Both the position numbers and the translations under genes were made by a program. The notes under the pieces were generated by a model. It saw only the letters and a list, made by a program, of their open reading frames with translations, had not been told where the DNA came from and did not search any database. This document shows positions 24,601 to 30,149 of a stretch of 30,149 bases of DNA, piece after piece. How positions within the stretch are numbered: the stretch's first letter is position 1; each line of letters begins with the position of its first letter. The DNA is taken from assembly GCA_034926235.1 (NCBI GenBank), contig JAYFRE010000014.1, positions 1-30,149 on the forward strand, in the 5' to 3' direction. Source of the DNA: JAYFRE01 sp034926235. GTDB lineage: Bacteria; Pseudomonadota; Alphaproteobacteria; Rhodospirillales; Magnetospirillaceae.

Positions 24601-26468
24601 GTGATTTCGCTGGGGGTGGAGCGACCGCCGGGTTCGTGGATGGCGACGTGGATATTAGCCAGCAAGGGCAGTGTGGTAGCGGCGATTTCCGGCAGGCTGC
24701 CGGTTGCCTCGGTATGGCCTTCGGCGTCGGTGGAGGCAAGTTCGAGGTCGGCGCTTGCGCTGGAGAAACGCTCGTCTTTATTGCCCCAACGATAGCCTTT
24801 ATAGGCGGGGAAGGGCGCGGGATCGGCTTCCACCGTCACCGTGCCTTCGCCGGTCAGGCCGGCGGCGGGTGCGCCGTACAGAAAGCGCACGGCGATCGGC
24901 AAGGCGATGTCCGCTCCCGGTTCGAGCTGTTCGGGTTTTTCTTCGATATCGACCGCCAAGCGCTGCGGCACGAAATCCTGCACATCGATATCAAGCCGTC
25001 CGATCGCGCTGCCTTCCGGATCGGCATGGGCGGTGATTTCCCAGCCGCCGCGCGGCGCGGCTTTGGGCAATTCCAAATCCAGGGTTCCCGCGCCGCCGCC
25101 GGCGTCGGGAACGACGAACCGGCGGTATTCGCGGCCATCGGGGCGATGGACTTTCAGCACCAGTGAACGGCCGGTGAGCGCGTCGGCGGTCTGGTTGCGC
25201 AGCAGCGCGGTCAGATGCACGGTTTCCCCGGGCCGGTAAATGCCCCGGTCGGCATATAGGAAGGCGTCCGCGCCCCGTGGCACGTCACGGCCGGAAACAC
25301 CGCGGTCGGAAAGATCGAAGACGACGCGGCGCAGATCGATGAAATTGAAATCCTCGCCGGCATAGGCCATCACCATCGCCGGAGCTGCGCCCCCGGGGCC
25401 GCGCATCAGGCCGGGGTCGAAACGGGCGATGCCGTCGGAACCGGTCACGGCTTGGGCGAGTTCGTCATTGTTGCGTGCGATCAGGGTCAGGCGCACGCCG
25501 GGCACCGGCTTGGCGGACGCAAGGGAACGGACGACGATGCTAAGGCCGTCGCCACCGCTGAACGAGGTCAGGCCCAGGTCGGACCGCACGACCCATTGCA
25601 CCGCCGTATCGTAGTAGCCGCTGTCGCGGTCGGCGTCGTCGCCGGAAATGCGCGCCGTTACCAGATAGGCGCCCGGTTCGGCCTTGCCGAGCGCTTCGCT
25701 GATGGGAAAAACGCTTGTCACCTTGTCGTTGCGCGGGCCTGAAACCGGCATTTTGCCGGTCCATATCGCACGGGCATCCTCGGAAATCAGATTGCTCAGA
25801 CGGTAGGAATAGATCGTGCTGTCGTCGACGAAATCCTGGCGCATCCGTGCGAGCAGGCGGTCACCGACGCGATAGATGGCAAGATCGAGGCTGTCGGTGT
25901 TGACAGTGGTGATGGGCAATCCTTCGGTGGATTCACGCGGCAGGATGAACCCGCCGGGGAACGAGACGCTGGCCGGACGGTCACCGAAATCGACCGGCAC
26001 CTCGGTATCCTCGGCGAGTGTTGCTCCATTGGCGGCGGGCAGGCCGCGCTTGAGCGTCACCGTGTAGGAACCGCCGAAACCAAGACCGGACAGGCAGAGG
26101 CGCGCGCCAACCACGCGCAACCCCGCGCGCCCCGCGTCCACGCCGCCGGAAATGCGCAGATAGTCCGCATAGCGGGTGTCGCCCGATCCATCGAGATCGG
26201 AGGAAAACAGCAAACAAGCTTCAGGCGTGTCGCCGCGTGTATCGGCGATGATGCGGCGAAAAGCCAGCGTGCCGGCCGGGACAGGTTTGTCCGACGCCGC
26301 CTGGGTTCGTACCGGCGGCAAGGTCTCAGCCGTGGCGGCGGCAGGGGTGTTCGCCGAGGAAGATGTCGTTTCCGTTTTGGAAGGCGTGGACGGAGGAGCC
26401 CACAGCGCCCAGATCGCTAGAACACCGATCACAGCGGCGCCCAGCGCCAGCTTGGCCTTCCTTTGCAT
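21603..26468 (-). CDS. Bacterial alpha-2-macroglobulin (YfhM-like), thioester type
   Basis: A 1621-residue periplasmic protease trap related to eukaryotic alpha-2-macroglobulin and complement. When an invading protease cuts its bait region, the reactive thioester binds the protease. The thioester motif is intact: YPFGCLEQTTSR, with Cys1167 and the Gln three residues on. Macroglobulin-like domains are seen throughout (for example GIYRPGETVHLTALLRN and DKPGYRPGETARLRIES), the A2M domain (RLTVRDPVVADVILPRFLSPGD) and the helical thioester domain (MQTEDGGFHMWGPWG). The N-terminus has a single membrane segment (AKLALGAAVIGVLAIWALW) with no lipobox cysteine, unlike E. coli YfhM, so it is anchored in the inner membrane. 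The ATG at 26468 has GAAGG 8 bases upstream and is preferred to the upstream TTG. It is cotranscribed with pbpC. Confidence 0.95.
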   Translation of the reverse strand: MQRKAKLALGAAVIGVLAIWALWAPPSTPSKTETTSSSANTPAAATAETLPPVRTQAASDKPVPAGTLAFRRIIADTRGDTPEACLLFSSDLDGSGDTRYADYLRISGGVDAGRAGLRVVGARLCLSGLGFGGSYTVTLKRGLPAANGATLAEDTEVPVDFGDRPASVSFPGGFILPRESTEGLPITTVNTDSLDLAIYRVGDRLLARMRQDFVDDSTIYSYRLSNLISEDARAIWTGKMPVSGPRNDKVTSVFPISEALGKAEPGAYLVTARISGDDADRDSGYYDTAVQWVVRSDLGLTSFSGGDGLSIVVRSLASAKPVPGVRLTLIARNNDELAQAVTGSDGIARFDPGLMRGPGGAAPAMVMAYAGEDFNFIDLRRVVFDLSDRGVSGRDVPRGADAFLYADRGIYRPGETVHLTALLRNQTADALTGRSLVLKVHRPDGREYRRFVVPDAGGGAGTLDLELPKAAPRGGWEITAHADPEGSAIGRLDIDVQDFVPQRLAVDIEEKPEQLEPGADIALPIAVRFLYGAPAAGLTGEGTVTVEADPAPFPAYKGYRWGNKDERFSSASADLELASTDAEGHTEATGSLPEIAATTLPLLANIHVAIHEPGGRSTPSEITVPVRPLPLYLGLRPLFDDSVREGTPARFEAIAVNAAGARVAADAEWRIFRDASTWQWFRSGSQWRYERIQREIEVASGRLDLDAEKPVALEQTLSWGRYRLEMRNLASGAVTSVRFYSGWYGDSAADRPDRLKIAADKPGYRPGETARLRIESETAGEALLVIANERVHEIRNIAIPAGGGEIAVTVAPEWGAGAYALVTLYQPLSAKSGHAPVRAVGVSWLGLNPAERTLAIDIGTPEQIAPRQTLEVPVRVTGAKGVAHVTLAAVDQGILQLTHFKTPDPAAYYLGKRSLGVGMRDDYGRLIRGLAANGEDTGGDAFGSAGLDVVPTRSVALFSGIVALDKNGAARIPLDIPDFQGELRLMAVAFDATKVGSAESRLTVRDPVVADVILPRFLSPGDQAAATVTIHNVSGVAGEYRVRVSASNTVTADDTVRTIELAVGRREDFTVPLSAGATGIGEIRLAVDGPQGFSAHRDWPIQVRAAQLPHTVQNVSVLAPGASETLGVSLLSTFLPGSAHASVSLSRWAGLDVPGLLRWLDRYPFGCLEQTTSRAMPLLDFNDIALLSGGAEDRGIDARLQEAIERIAAMQTEDGGFHMWGPWGSEANPWISVFALDFLYRAADKGYDVPAATLALGRRFLGNTITGGSRQPERDARAYAAAVLARRGLANPAELRYLHDETPPKAPLALAHLGAALTAVGEQSRAGSAFAKAIKALDDSERAKKPDDYRSPYGGRLRDIYAMAALFAESGRAAQIPDLLDRARALDSRAESTTTQDKAWMLRFAAATSQAAGRLSVEADGTALSGDPVLLPLTPEGLKKGVVLRNTSKGEIFSTVTIDGVPAAPLPPERSGMTLTKSVFYLDGRQVNLAETRRNDRFVVLLEGRLRTTDDGTYAVQDLLPSGWEIEATLRPDQVGYDWAGPLSEARVQEARDDRYLAAIDMPDDEPVLASGRSEDKTFRLAYVVRAVTPGDFALPAATAGNMYVPGLRARTAMGRLIIAP

Positions 26469-26510
26469 TCCGGACACCTTCAAAACATGGGAACAAAATC
26501 TGATAAATAG

Positions 26511-26539
26511 AGTATTTCACGCCGGCTGTGGCGTTTCAA
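26511..26539 (-). promoter_or_regulatory. Probable promoter of the A2M-pbpC operon
   Basis: On the minus strand TTGAAA (26539-26534; 5 of 6 consensus) and AATACT (26516-26511; 4 of 6) are exactly 17 bases apart. The predicted start lies about 35 bases before the A2M ATG. Judged by eye. Confidence 0.5.
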
Positions 26540-26857
26540 CCGGAAGGGGGAAAACGGCAGAAGTACACAGTTTAAAAGACACGCTATCTTCTAAAGATGA
26601 GTCGTCCAGCAAAACGCGGCTCATGGTTTTATCGGCCTTCGAGATCATCGATGCCTAATCCGGCATCGGAATGCTGGAAAAATCCTGATCGTTCCGCGGT
26701 CTGCAATAATCGACACTCTTGGAGCCGGGTGGGGTAGGGCGGTTCCGGTGTGACGGCCTCTTGACGCTCGGCGTCTTTCGGACCATGTGTCGTCAAGAAC
26801 CGGATCGTCGGCGATGGTGGGTCGCCAGCGAAACCCTTCTTTTCCAAGGAAATGACG
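26540..26857. other. Gap upstream of nfu with two inverted repeats; no gene called
   Basis: The gap holds a 7-bp hairpin CGATGCC/GGCATCG (26649-26668, loop of 6) and an 8-bp inverted repeat TCTTGACG/CGTCAAGA (26759-26766 and 26791-26798, 24 bases apart). TTGACG inside the left arm of the second could be an nfu -35, but no good -10 follows. Two tiny frames (20 codons on plus from 26596; 35 codons on minus from 26624) have no convincing ribosome binding site and I do not call them genes. Confidence 0.4.
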
Positions 26858-27403
26858 ATGTTTATCGAGACCGAGGCGACTCCAAATCCCAACACGCTGA
26901 AATTCTTGCCCGGACGCGCCGTGATGTCTTCCGGCACGGCGTCCTATTCGGCCGAGACGGCCGGTCATTCGCCCTTGGCGAGCCGCCTGTTCGCGGTGGG
27001 CGGGGTCAGCGGCGTTTTCTTCGGACATGATTTCGTGACGGTGTCCAAGGAACAGGACACGGATTGGGCGGTGTTGAAGCCGCAGCTTTTGGCCGCGATC
27101 ATGGATCATTACGCCGGCAGCGAGGTGCCGCTTGAAGCCGCTCCGCTCGTGGCGGAAGAGGATGGCGAGGAAGATCCCGTGGTCGACAAAATCCGCGAGC
27201 TTCTGGATTTGCGCATCCGCCCCATGGTCGCGGGCGATGGCGGCGACATCATCTTCTGCGGCTATGAGGATGGAATCGTCTATCTGGAAATGCACGGCGC
27301 CTGCTCGGGCTGCCCCAGCGCATCGGCGACATTGAAGCACGGTGTCGAGAACATGCTGCGCTATTACATTCCCGAAGTGCAGGCTGTCGAAGCAGTGAAT
27401 TGA
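26858..27403 (+). CDS. nfu: Nfu-type iron-sulfur cluster scaffold/carrier protein
   Basis: A 181-residue cytosolic protein that carries [4Fe-4S] clusters to target enzymes. The N-terminal Nfu_N domain (residues 1-88) begins MFIETEATPNPNTLKFLPG, the signature shared with mitochondrial NFU1 and alphaproteobacterial homologues. The C-terminal NifU-like domain (about 108-175, RIRPMVAGDGGDIIFCGYEDG) carries the cluster-binding Cys149-x-x-Cys152 (ACSGCPSAS). An acidic linker (EEDGEEDP) separates them. The ATG at 26858 is chosen over that at 26852 because AAGGA (26846-26850) then lies 7 bases upstream and the N-terminus matches the family. It reads in the same direction as the tsaB-rimI genes that follow. 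Confidence 0.95.
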   Translation: MFIETEATPNPNTLKFLPGRAVMSSGTASYSAETAGHSPLASRLFAVGGVSGVFFGHDFVTVSKEQDTDWAVLKPQLLAAIMDHYAGSEVPLEAAPLVAEEDGEEDPVVDKIRELLDLRIRPMVAGDGGDIIFCGYEDGIVYLEMHGACSGCPSASATLKHGVENMLRYYIPEVQAVEAVN

Positions 27404-27430
27404 TATAAAAAGAAGAATTTGGAACACTGA

Positions 27431-27460
27431 CCCGCGCGACTCTAGAATAGGTTGCGCGGG
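27431..27460 (+). terminator. GC-rich hairpin after nfu, weak terminator
   Basis: CCCGCGCGAC (27431-27440) pairs with GTTGCGCGGG (27451-27460) over 10 positions, one of them a wobble, with a 10-base loop. It is followed by GATTTGTGTT, T-rich but not a clean T-run. It lies 28 bases after the nfu stop. Confidence 0.45.
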
Positions 27461-27551
27461 GATTTGTGTTGCGTCATGGTCTCGCCTCTGCCGGTTCCCG
27501 TGACAGTGCGGGATGCCCGATGGACAAGGAGCAACAACGGACGAGTTCTTG

Positions 27552-28547
27552 ATGCATTTTACCCTACGAACTTCCCTGCGCGATCGCCTGCTTTTGCTTT
27601 GTCTTGTCGCCGGGTTCGCCGGGTTGGTCGCCCTGGTTTCCGATGGCGTGCCCAAGCCGCGCCTGCTGGGGCCGATGCCCACCGGGATGATCGCCAAAGG
27701 TCCCCTACCGCCATCGTTGCCCGCCATACATCGGGCCGAAACCGAGGATGCCAGGCTTTTACACGCGGCTTTCGACCGCATCGGATTCGATCTCGATTCG
27801 GTGGCGGCGGGTTATATCTCCGTGCCGCGCGTGGTGTTGCCGTCTCTGCCGTCCAACATGGAGCAGATCGACGGAATCGATGAGCGCAAGGCGCTGTTCC
27901 TGCGGACCCTTTTGCCGATCATTCTGGCCGTCAACGACCGGATCGCCGACGACCGGGCGCGGCTTGTCGCCTTGCGCGCCAAGCTCGATTCCGGCGCGAC
28001 CCTGTCGGGAAGCGAGGTGGCCCGGATCATGGCGTTGGCCGATAGCTACGATCAGCCCGACGCAGATCTCAATGCGCTGCTGCAGAAGGTGGACATCATC
28101 CCCCCTTCGCTGGCCCTGTCTCAGGCGATCGAGGAAAGCGGCTGGGGCACGTCGCGCATCGCGCGGGACCGCAACGCCCTGTTCGGCCAGGTCGCCTCTT
28201 CCAGTGATTCAGGCTGGGATTATCGCAGTTTCGCCGATCTGTTCGAGGCGGTCGACGCTTATGCCCGCAATCTGAATACCCATCGCGCCTATCGCGAATT
28301 CAGGAGTGAGCGGATGAAAATGGCGGCAAACGGAACGTTCGACAGTTGGAAGCTGGCCGGCCTGCTGCATCGCTATTCCGAACGCGGCGCGGATTACGTG
28401 CAAACGATCCGCTCAATCATGCGCAACAATCAGCTCCAGATGTTCGACGGCGCGAGGCTTGCCGCCCGGCGGGGCGTGATCATCGTCGAAAGCAGGGTGG
28501 ATGAACGAACCCTGTATGCCGGCGCGGATCATGTTTTGACGCCGTGA
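27552..28547 (+). CDS. Bax-like glucosaminidase-domain protein
   Basis: A 331-residue envelope protein with an N-terminal membrane segment or uncleaved signal (about residues 10-32, RLLLLCLVAGFAGLVALVS) and a C-terminal glucosaminidase domain (Pfam Glucosaminidase, as in E. coli Bax and FlgJ). The expected catalytic glutamate is in LSQAIEESGWGTSRIARDRNALFGQ (Glu195), followed by FADLFEAVDAYARNLNTHRAYREFR and LHRYSERGADYVQTIRSIM, both usual in the family. It should cleave the glycan strand of peptidoglycan in the periplasm. The first ATG at 27513 has no ribosome binding site; the ATG at 27552 has GGA 10 bases upstream and starts just before the membrane segment, so it is preferred with low certainty. 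The stop overlaps tsaB by 4 bases (GTGA). Confidence 0.85.
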   Translation: MHFTLRTSLRDRLLLLCLVAGFAGLVALVSDGVPKPRLLGPMPTGMIAKGPLPPSLPAIHRAETEDARLLHAAFDRIGFDLDSVAAGYISVPRVVLPSLPSNMEQIDGIDERKALFLRTLLPIILAVNDRIADDRARLVALRAKLDSGATLSGSEVARIMALADSYDQPDADLNALLQKVDIIPPSLALSQAIEESGWGTSRIARDRNALFGQVASSSDSGWDYRSFADLFEAVDAYARNLNTHRAYREFRSERMKMAANGTFDSWKLAGLLHRYSERGADYVQTIRSIMRNNQLQMFDGARLAARRGVIIVESRVDERTLYAGADHVLTP

Positions 28548-29215
28548 CGATGATGGGCGCGACGCTGGCCTTCGATTGTGCGACCAGCCGCTGTTCGGCA
28601 GCGGTTCTGGATTCCGAAGGAAGGGTGCTTGCCAGCCGGGAGGTGGTCACGGCGCGTGGCCACGCAGAAATCCTGCTGCCGATGATCGAAACGGTGCGGA
28701 CCGAGGCCGGATTGGACTGGAACGATGTCGGTTTGATCGGCGTGGGCGTCGGTCCCGGCAGTTTCACAGGCTTGCGCATCGGGCTGGCCACGGCGCGCGG
28801 CCTGGCGCTGGCGAGCGGGATTCCGGTCGCGGGTGTGACCACCACCGAGGCTTTGGCTTGGGCAGTGCCGGCGGAGGAACGAAAAGGGCGCACCTTGTTG
28901 GCCCTGATCGATGGCAAACGCGACGATCTTTTCATGCAAGGGTTCGATTCGGATCTGCACCCCCTGGGCGAGCCCCTGGCGGCTCTGCCAGAGGCGATTG
29001 CCGCCTTGTTCCCCGGGCCGCTTCTTCTGGCCGGAGACGGCGTGGTTCGCGCCGCGCCGTTCCTGCCGGACGCCGTTCTGTCCTCGGTCGACGGCGGTGT
29101 CGATGCGGTGCCCTTGGCCCGGCTGGCCACCTGCCGCCACGCCGAAGGGCGCGCCTTGCCGCCGGCGCCGCTTTATCTGAGACCACCCGACGTCACCCTG
29201 GCGCAGCCGGCATGA
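28544..29215 (+). CDS. tsaB: tRNA threonylcarbamoyladenosine biosynthesis protein TsaB
   Basis: TsaB is a non-catalytic partner of TsaD that, with TsaE, transfers threonylcarbamoyl to A37 of tRNAs reading ANN codons. The 223-residue product has the ASKHA-fold start TLAFDCATSRCSAAVLD and the family signature GVGVGPGSFTGLRIGLATARGLALA (about residues 66-90), plus ALIDGKRDDLFMQGF. The GTG start overlaps the stop of the Bax-like gene; ATG codons at 28550 and 28553 are alternatives that would lose two or three residues. The stop overlaps the rimI start by 4 bases (ATGA). The tsaB-rimI pair is common in bacteria. Confidence 0.95.
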   Translation: MTMMGATLAFDCATSRCSAAVLDSEGRVLASREVVTARGHAEILLPMIETVRTEAGLDWNDVGLIGVGVGPGSFTGLRIGLATARGLALASGIPVAGVTTTEALAWAVPAEERKGRTLLALIDGKRDDLFMQGFDSDLHPLGEPLAALPEAIAALFPGPLLLAGDGVVRAAPFLPDAVLSSVDGGVDAVPLARLATCRHAEGRALPPAPLYLRPPDVTLAQPA

Positions 29216-29637
29216 TCCGCCTGGATGCGGGTTACGCGGCATTGCTGGCGGGGATGCATGAACGCTGTTTCCCGACTCCCTGGACTGAAAAGGACATGGC
29301 CGGCCTGTTGGCGTTGCCCGGTGTGTTCGGGTTTTTGGTGGAACAAGATGGCCCCCTGGGCGCGGTCCTGGCCCGTGCTGCGGGCGGCGAATCCGAAATT
29401 CTGACGGTGATGGTGCTGGATTCCTGCCGCCGGCAGGGATGGGGGCAGGCATTGCTGTCGGCGGCGTTCGAGGCCGCGCGGCAGGCCGGCGCGCATGAGA
29501 TGTTCCTGGAGGTCGCGGTCGAGAATGAACAGGCGCGCGGTCTTTACGATCGGTTGGGCTTCCGTCCGGTCGGTCTCAGGCGGCGTTATTATGGCGACAA
29601 GGACGCGCTGGTGTTGCGGAAGGATTTGGATGACTGA
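29212..29637 (+). CDS. rimI: Ribosomal protein bS18-alanine N-acetyltransferase
   Basis: A 141-residue GNAT acetyltransferase that acetylates the N-terminal alanine of ribosomal protein S18, using acetyl-CoA. The acetyl-CoA loop is RRQGWGQALLSAAFE (R/Q-x-x-G-x-G/A pattern), preceded by the beta-4 strand EILTVMVLDSC. The RimI C-terminal signature LEVAVENEQARGLYDRLGFRPVGLRRRYYGDKDALVL is present, including NEQARGLYDRLGF and the YY at the C-terminal strand. Early HERCFPTPWTEKDM is also typical (xFPxPWT). The ATG overlaps the tsaB stop by 4 bases, so the two are translationally coupled. Confidence 0.95.
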   Translation: MIRLDAGYAALLAGMHERCFPTPWTEKDMAGLLALPGVFGFLVEQDGPLGAVLARAAGGESEILTVMVLDSCRRQGWGQALLSAAFEAARQAGAHEMFLEVAVENEQARGLYDRLGFRPVGLRRRYYGDKDALVLRKDLDD

Positions 29638-29792
29638 TGCCGTTTTTCATCGGGGCAGAAAAATCGGCTGAGACGTTTTTCGCGTCATTCCGGTTCTTGA
29701 TTCCGAGTGCCGGAAAGCTTGTTTCCTGTAAACGTCTTCTTTTTTAGGGTTGGCGACTTTCCATAAGAGAGCTTTATGAGCACTCTTTTGAT

Positions 29793-29853
29793 GGTTCAAC
29801 ATTGGTTATTGCGTTCTTTGGATCAACAAACTATATAGCTCCGTAAAGTTTGT
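29793..29853 (+). promoter_or_regulatory. mucR: Probable mucR promoter with operator-like repeats
   Basis: TTGCGT (29809-29814) and TATATA (29832-29837) are 17 bases apart and precede the mucR ATG by about 37 bases. A perfect 7-bp inverted repeat ACAAACT/AGTTTGT (29826-29832 and 29847-29853) covers the -10 and start region. A direct repeat GGTTCAAC (29793-29800) and GGATCAAC (29820-29827) flanks the -35. MucR/Ros proteins repress their own genes at AT-rich sites, so these are candidate autoregulatory sites. The rest of the gap (29638-29792) is AT-rich with no gene. Confidence 0.4.
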
Positions 29854-29873
29854 AATTCTGAGGTCTTTTTTCA

Positions 29874-30149
29874 ATGTCCGACCAAGGCAATAAAAACGAG
29901 CTTCTGGCTCTTACCGCCGAGATCGTCGCGGCGCATGTGGGCAATAATACTGTCCCGGTCGCCGAATTGTCTCAGCTTGTCCAGGATATCTATCGTTGTC
30001 TCTCGACCCTGGGCAACGCGCCTGCGGCGCCGGAACGGCTTCAGCCCGCCGTGCCCGTCAAGAAATCGGTGACGCCCGAATACATCGTTTGTCTTGAGGA
30101 TGGCAAAAAGCTCAAGATGCTGAAGCGCCACCTGAAGACCGCCTACGGC
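29874..30149 (+). CDS. mucR: MucR/Ros-family zinc-finger transcriptional regulator, 5' part
   Basis: The first 92 residues of a MucR/Ros family regulator; the gene runs off the window. The N-terminus NELLALTAEIVAAHVGNNTVPVAELSQLVQDIY is the usual oligomerisation part. It is followed by TPEYIVCLEDGKKLKMLKRHLKTAYG, with Cys73 and His86 of the prokaryotic zinc finger visible; the second His is beyond the edge or near it. MucR proteins bind AT-rich DNA, behave like H-NS, and control polysaccharide, motility and cell-cycle genes. The ATG has GAGG (29860-29863) 10 bases upstream. The gene is downstream of rimI but separated by 236 AT-rich bases and has its own promoter signal. Confidence 0.93.
   Translation, partial: MSDQGNKNELLALTAEIVAAHVGNNTVPVAELSQLVQDIYRCLSTLGNAPAAPERLQPAVPVKKSVTPEYIVCLEDGKKLKMLKRHLKTAYG

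Noticed and set aside
26517..26624. 35-codon minus-strand frame upstream of A2M
   Set aside because: Its end overlaps the likely A2M promoter spacer, its ribosome binding site is poor, and it resembles no known leader peptide.
26645..27781. 378-codon open frame on the minus strand
   Set aside because: Antisense to nfu and the Bax-like gene and arginine/histidine-rich; the plus-strand genes are clearly real.
1..30149. Mobile element, prophage, CRISPR array or RNA gene
   Set aside because: I saw no transposase, integrase, phage gene, regularly spaced repeat array, or tRNA/rRNA sequence; the content is housekeeping and envelope genes.

Overview
The window reads as ordinary, GC-rich chromosome of an alphaproteobacterium, most likely a member of the Rhodospirillales. 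The reasons are the glnD-murJ-trpS run at the left edge, the nfu...tsaB-rimI-mucR run at the right edge, a DUF2125 protein divergent from a ChaC-type cyclotransferase, and a MucR/Ros zinc-finger regulator. I see no phage, insertion sequence, integrase, tRNA, rRNA or CRISPR array.

Layout. (1) 1-4193, + strand: the 3' end of glnD (nitrogen sensor), murJ (lipid II flippase) and trpS. (2) 4270-5096, - strand: an orphan MetQ-type methionine-binding protein with a strong terminator. (3) 5331-7993, + strand: a FAD-linked D-lactate dehydrogenase-type enzyme followed by GldA-type glycerol dehydrogenase; the gap before gldA can fold so that the gldA ribosome binding site is closed in a 9-bp stem. (4) 8116-10698: an FMN split-barrel (pyridoxamine-phosphate-oxidase-like) gene divergent from a MocR-type PLP-dependent regulator, with three TCGGTAYC direct repeats between them. 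(5) 10732-13646: guaB (-) divergent from an orphan branched-chain-amino-acid-type binding protein (+), which ends in back-to-back terminators with (6) a DUF2125 protein (-). (7) 14930-17028: ChaC-like cyclotransferase, a TerB-domain protein and ketopantoate reductase. (8) 17136-26468, - strand: a large MscS-family channel, then the two-gene unit bacterial alpha-2-macroglobulin plus penicillin-binding protein 1C. (9) 26858-30149, + strand: Nfu iron-sulfur scaffold, a Bax-like glucosaminidase, tsaB, rimI (the last three overlapping by 4 bp) and the start of mucR.

How they work together. Most genes are housekeeping: nitrogen signalling, cell-wall precursor export, tRNA charging and t6A modification, GMP synthesis, coenzyme A synthesis and Fe-S maturation. 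Envelope defence and turnover is a second theme (A2M/PbpC, MscS, Bax-like hydrolase). D-lactate dehydrogenase plus GldA could form a small glycerol/methylglyoxal/D-lactate module. The 4.2-26.5 kb stretch sits between two blocks that, from what I know of related genomes, are usually close together.

The most interesting items are non-coding: the multi-stem gldA leader that hides the Shine-Dalgarno sequence, the MocR operator-like repeats, and the palindromes at the mucR promoter. All were found by eye, and several inverted repeats are short enough to arise by chance.
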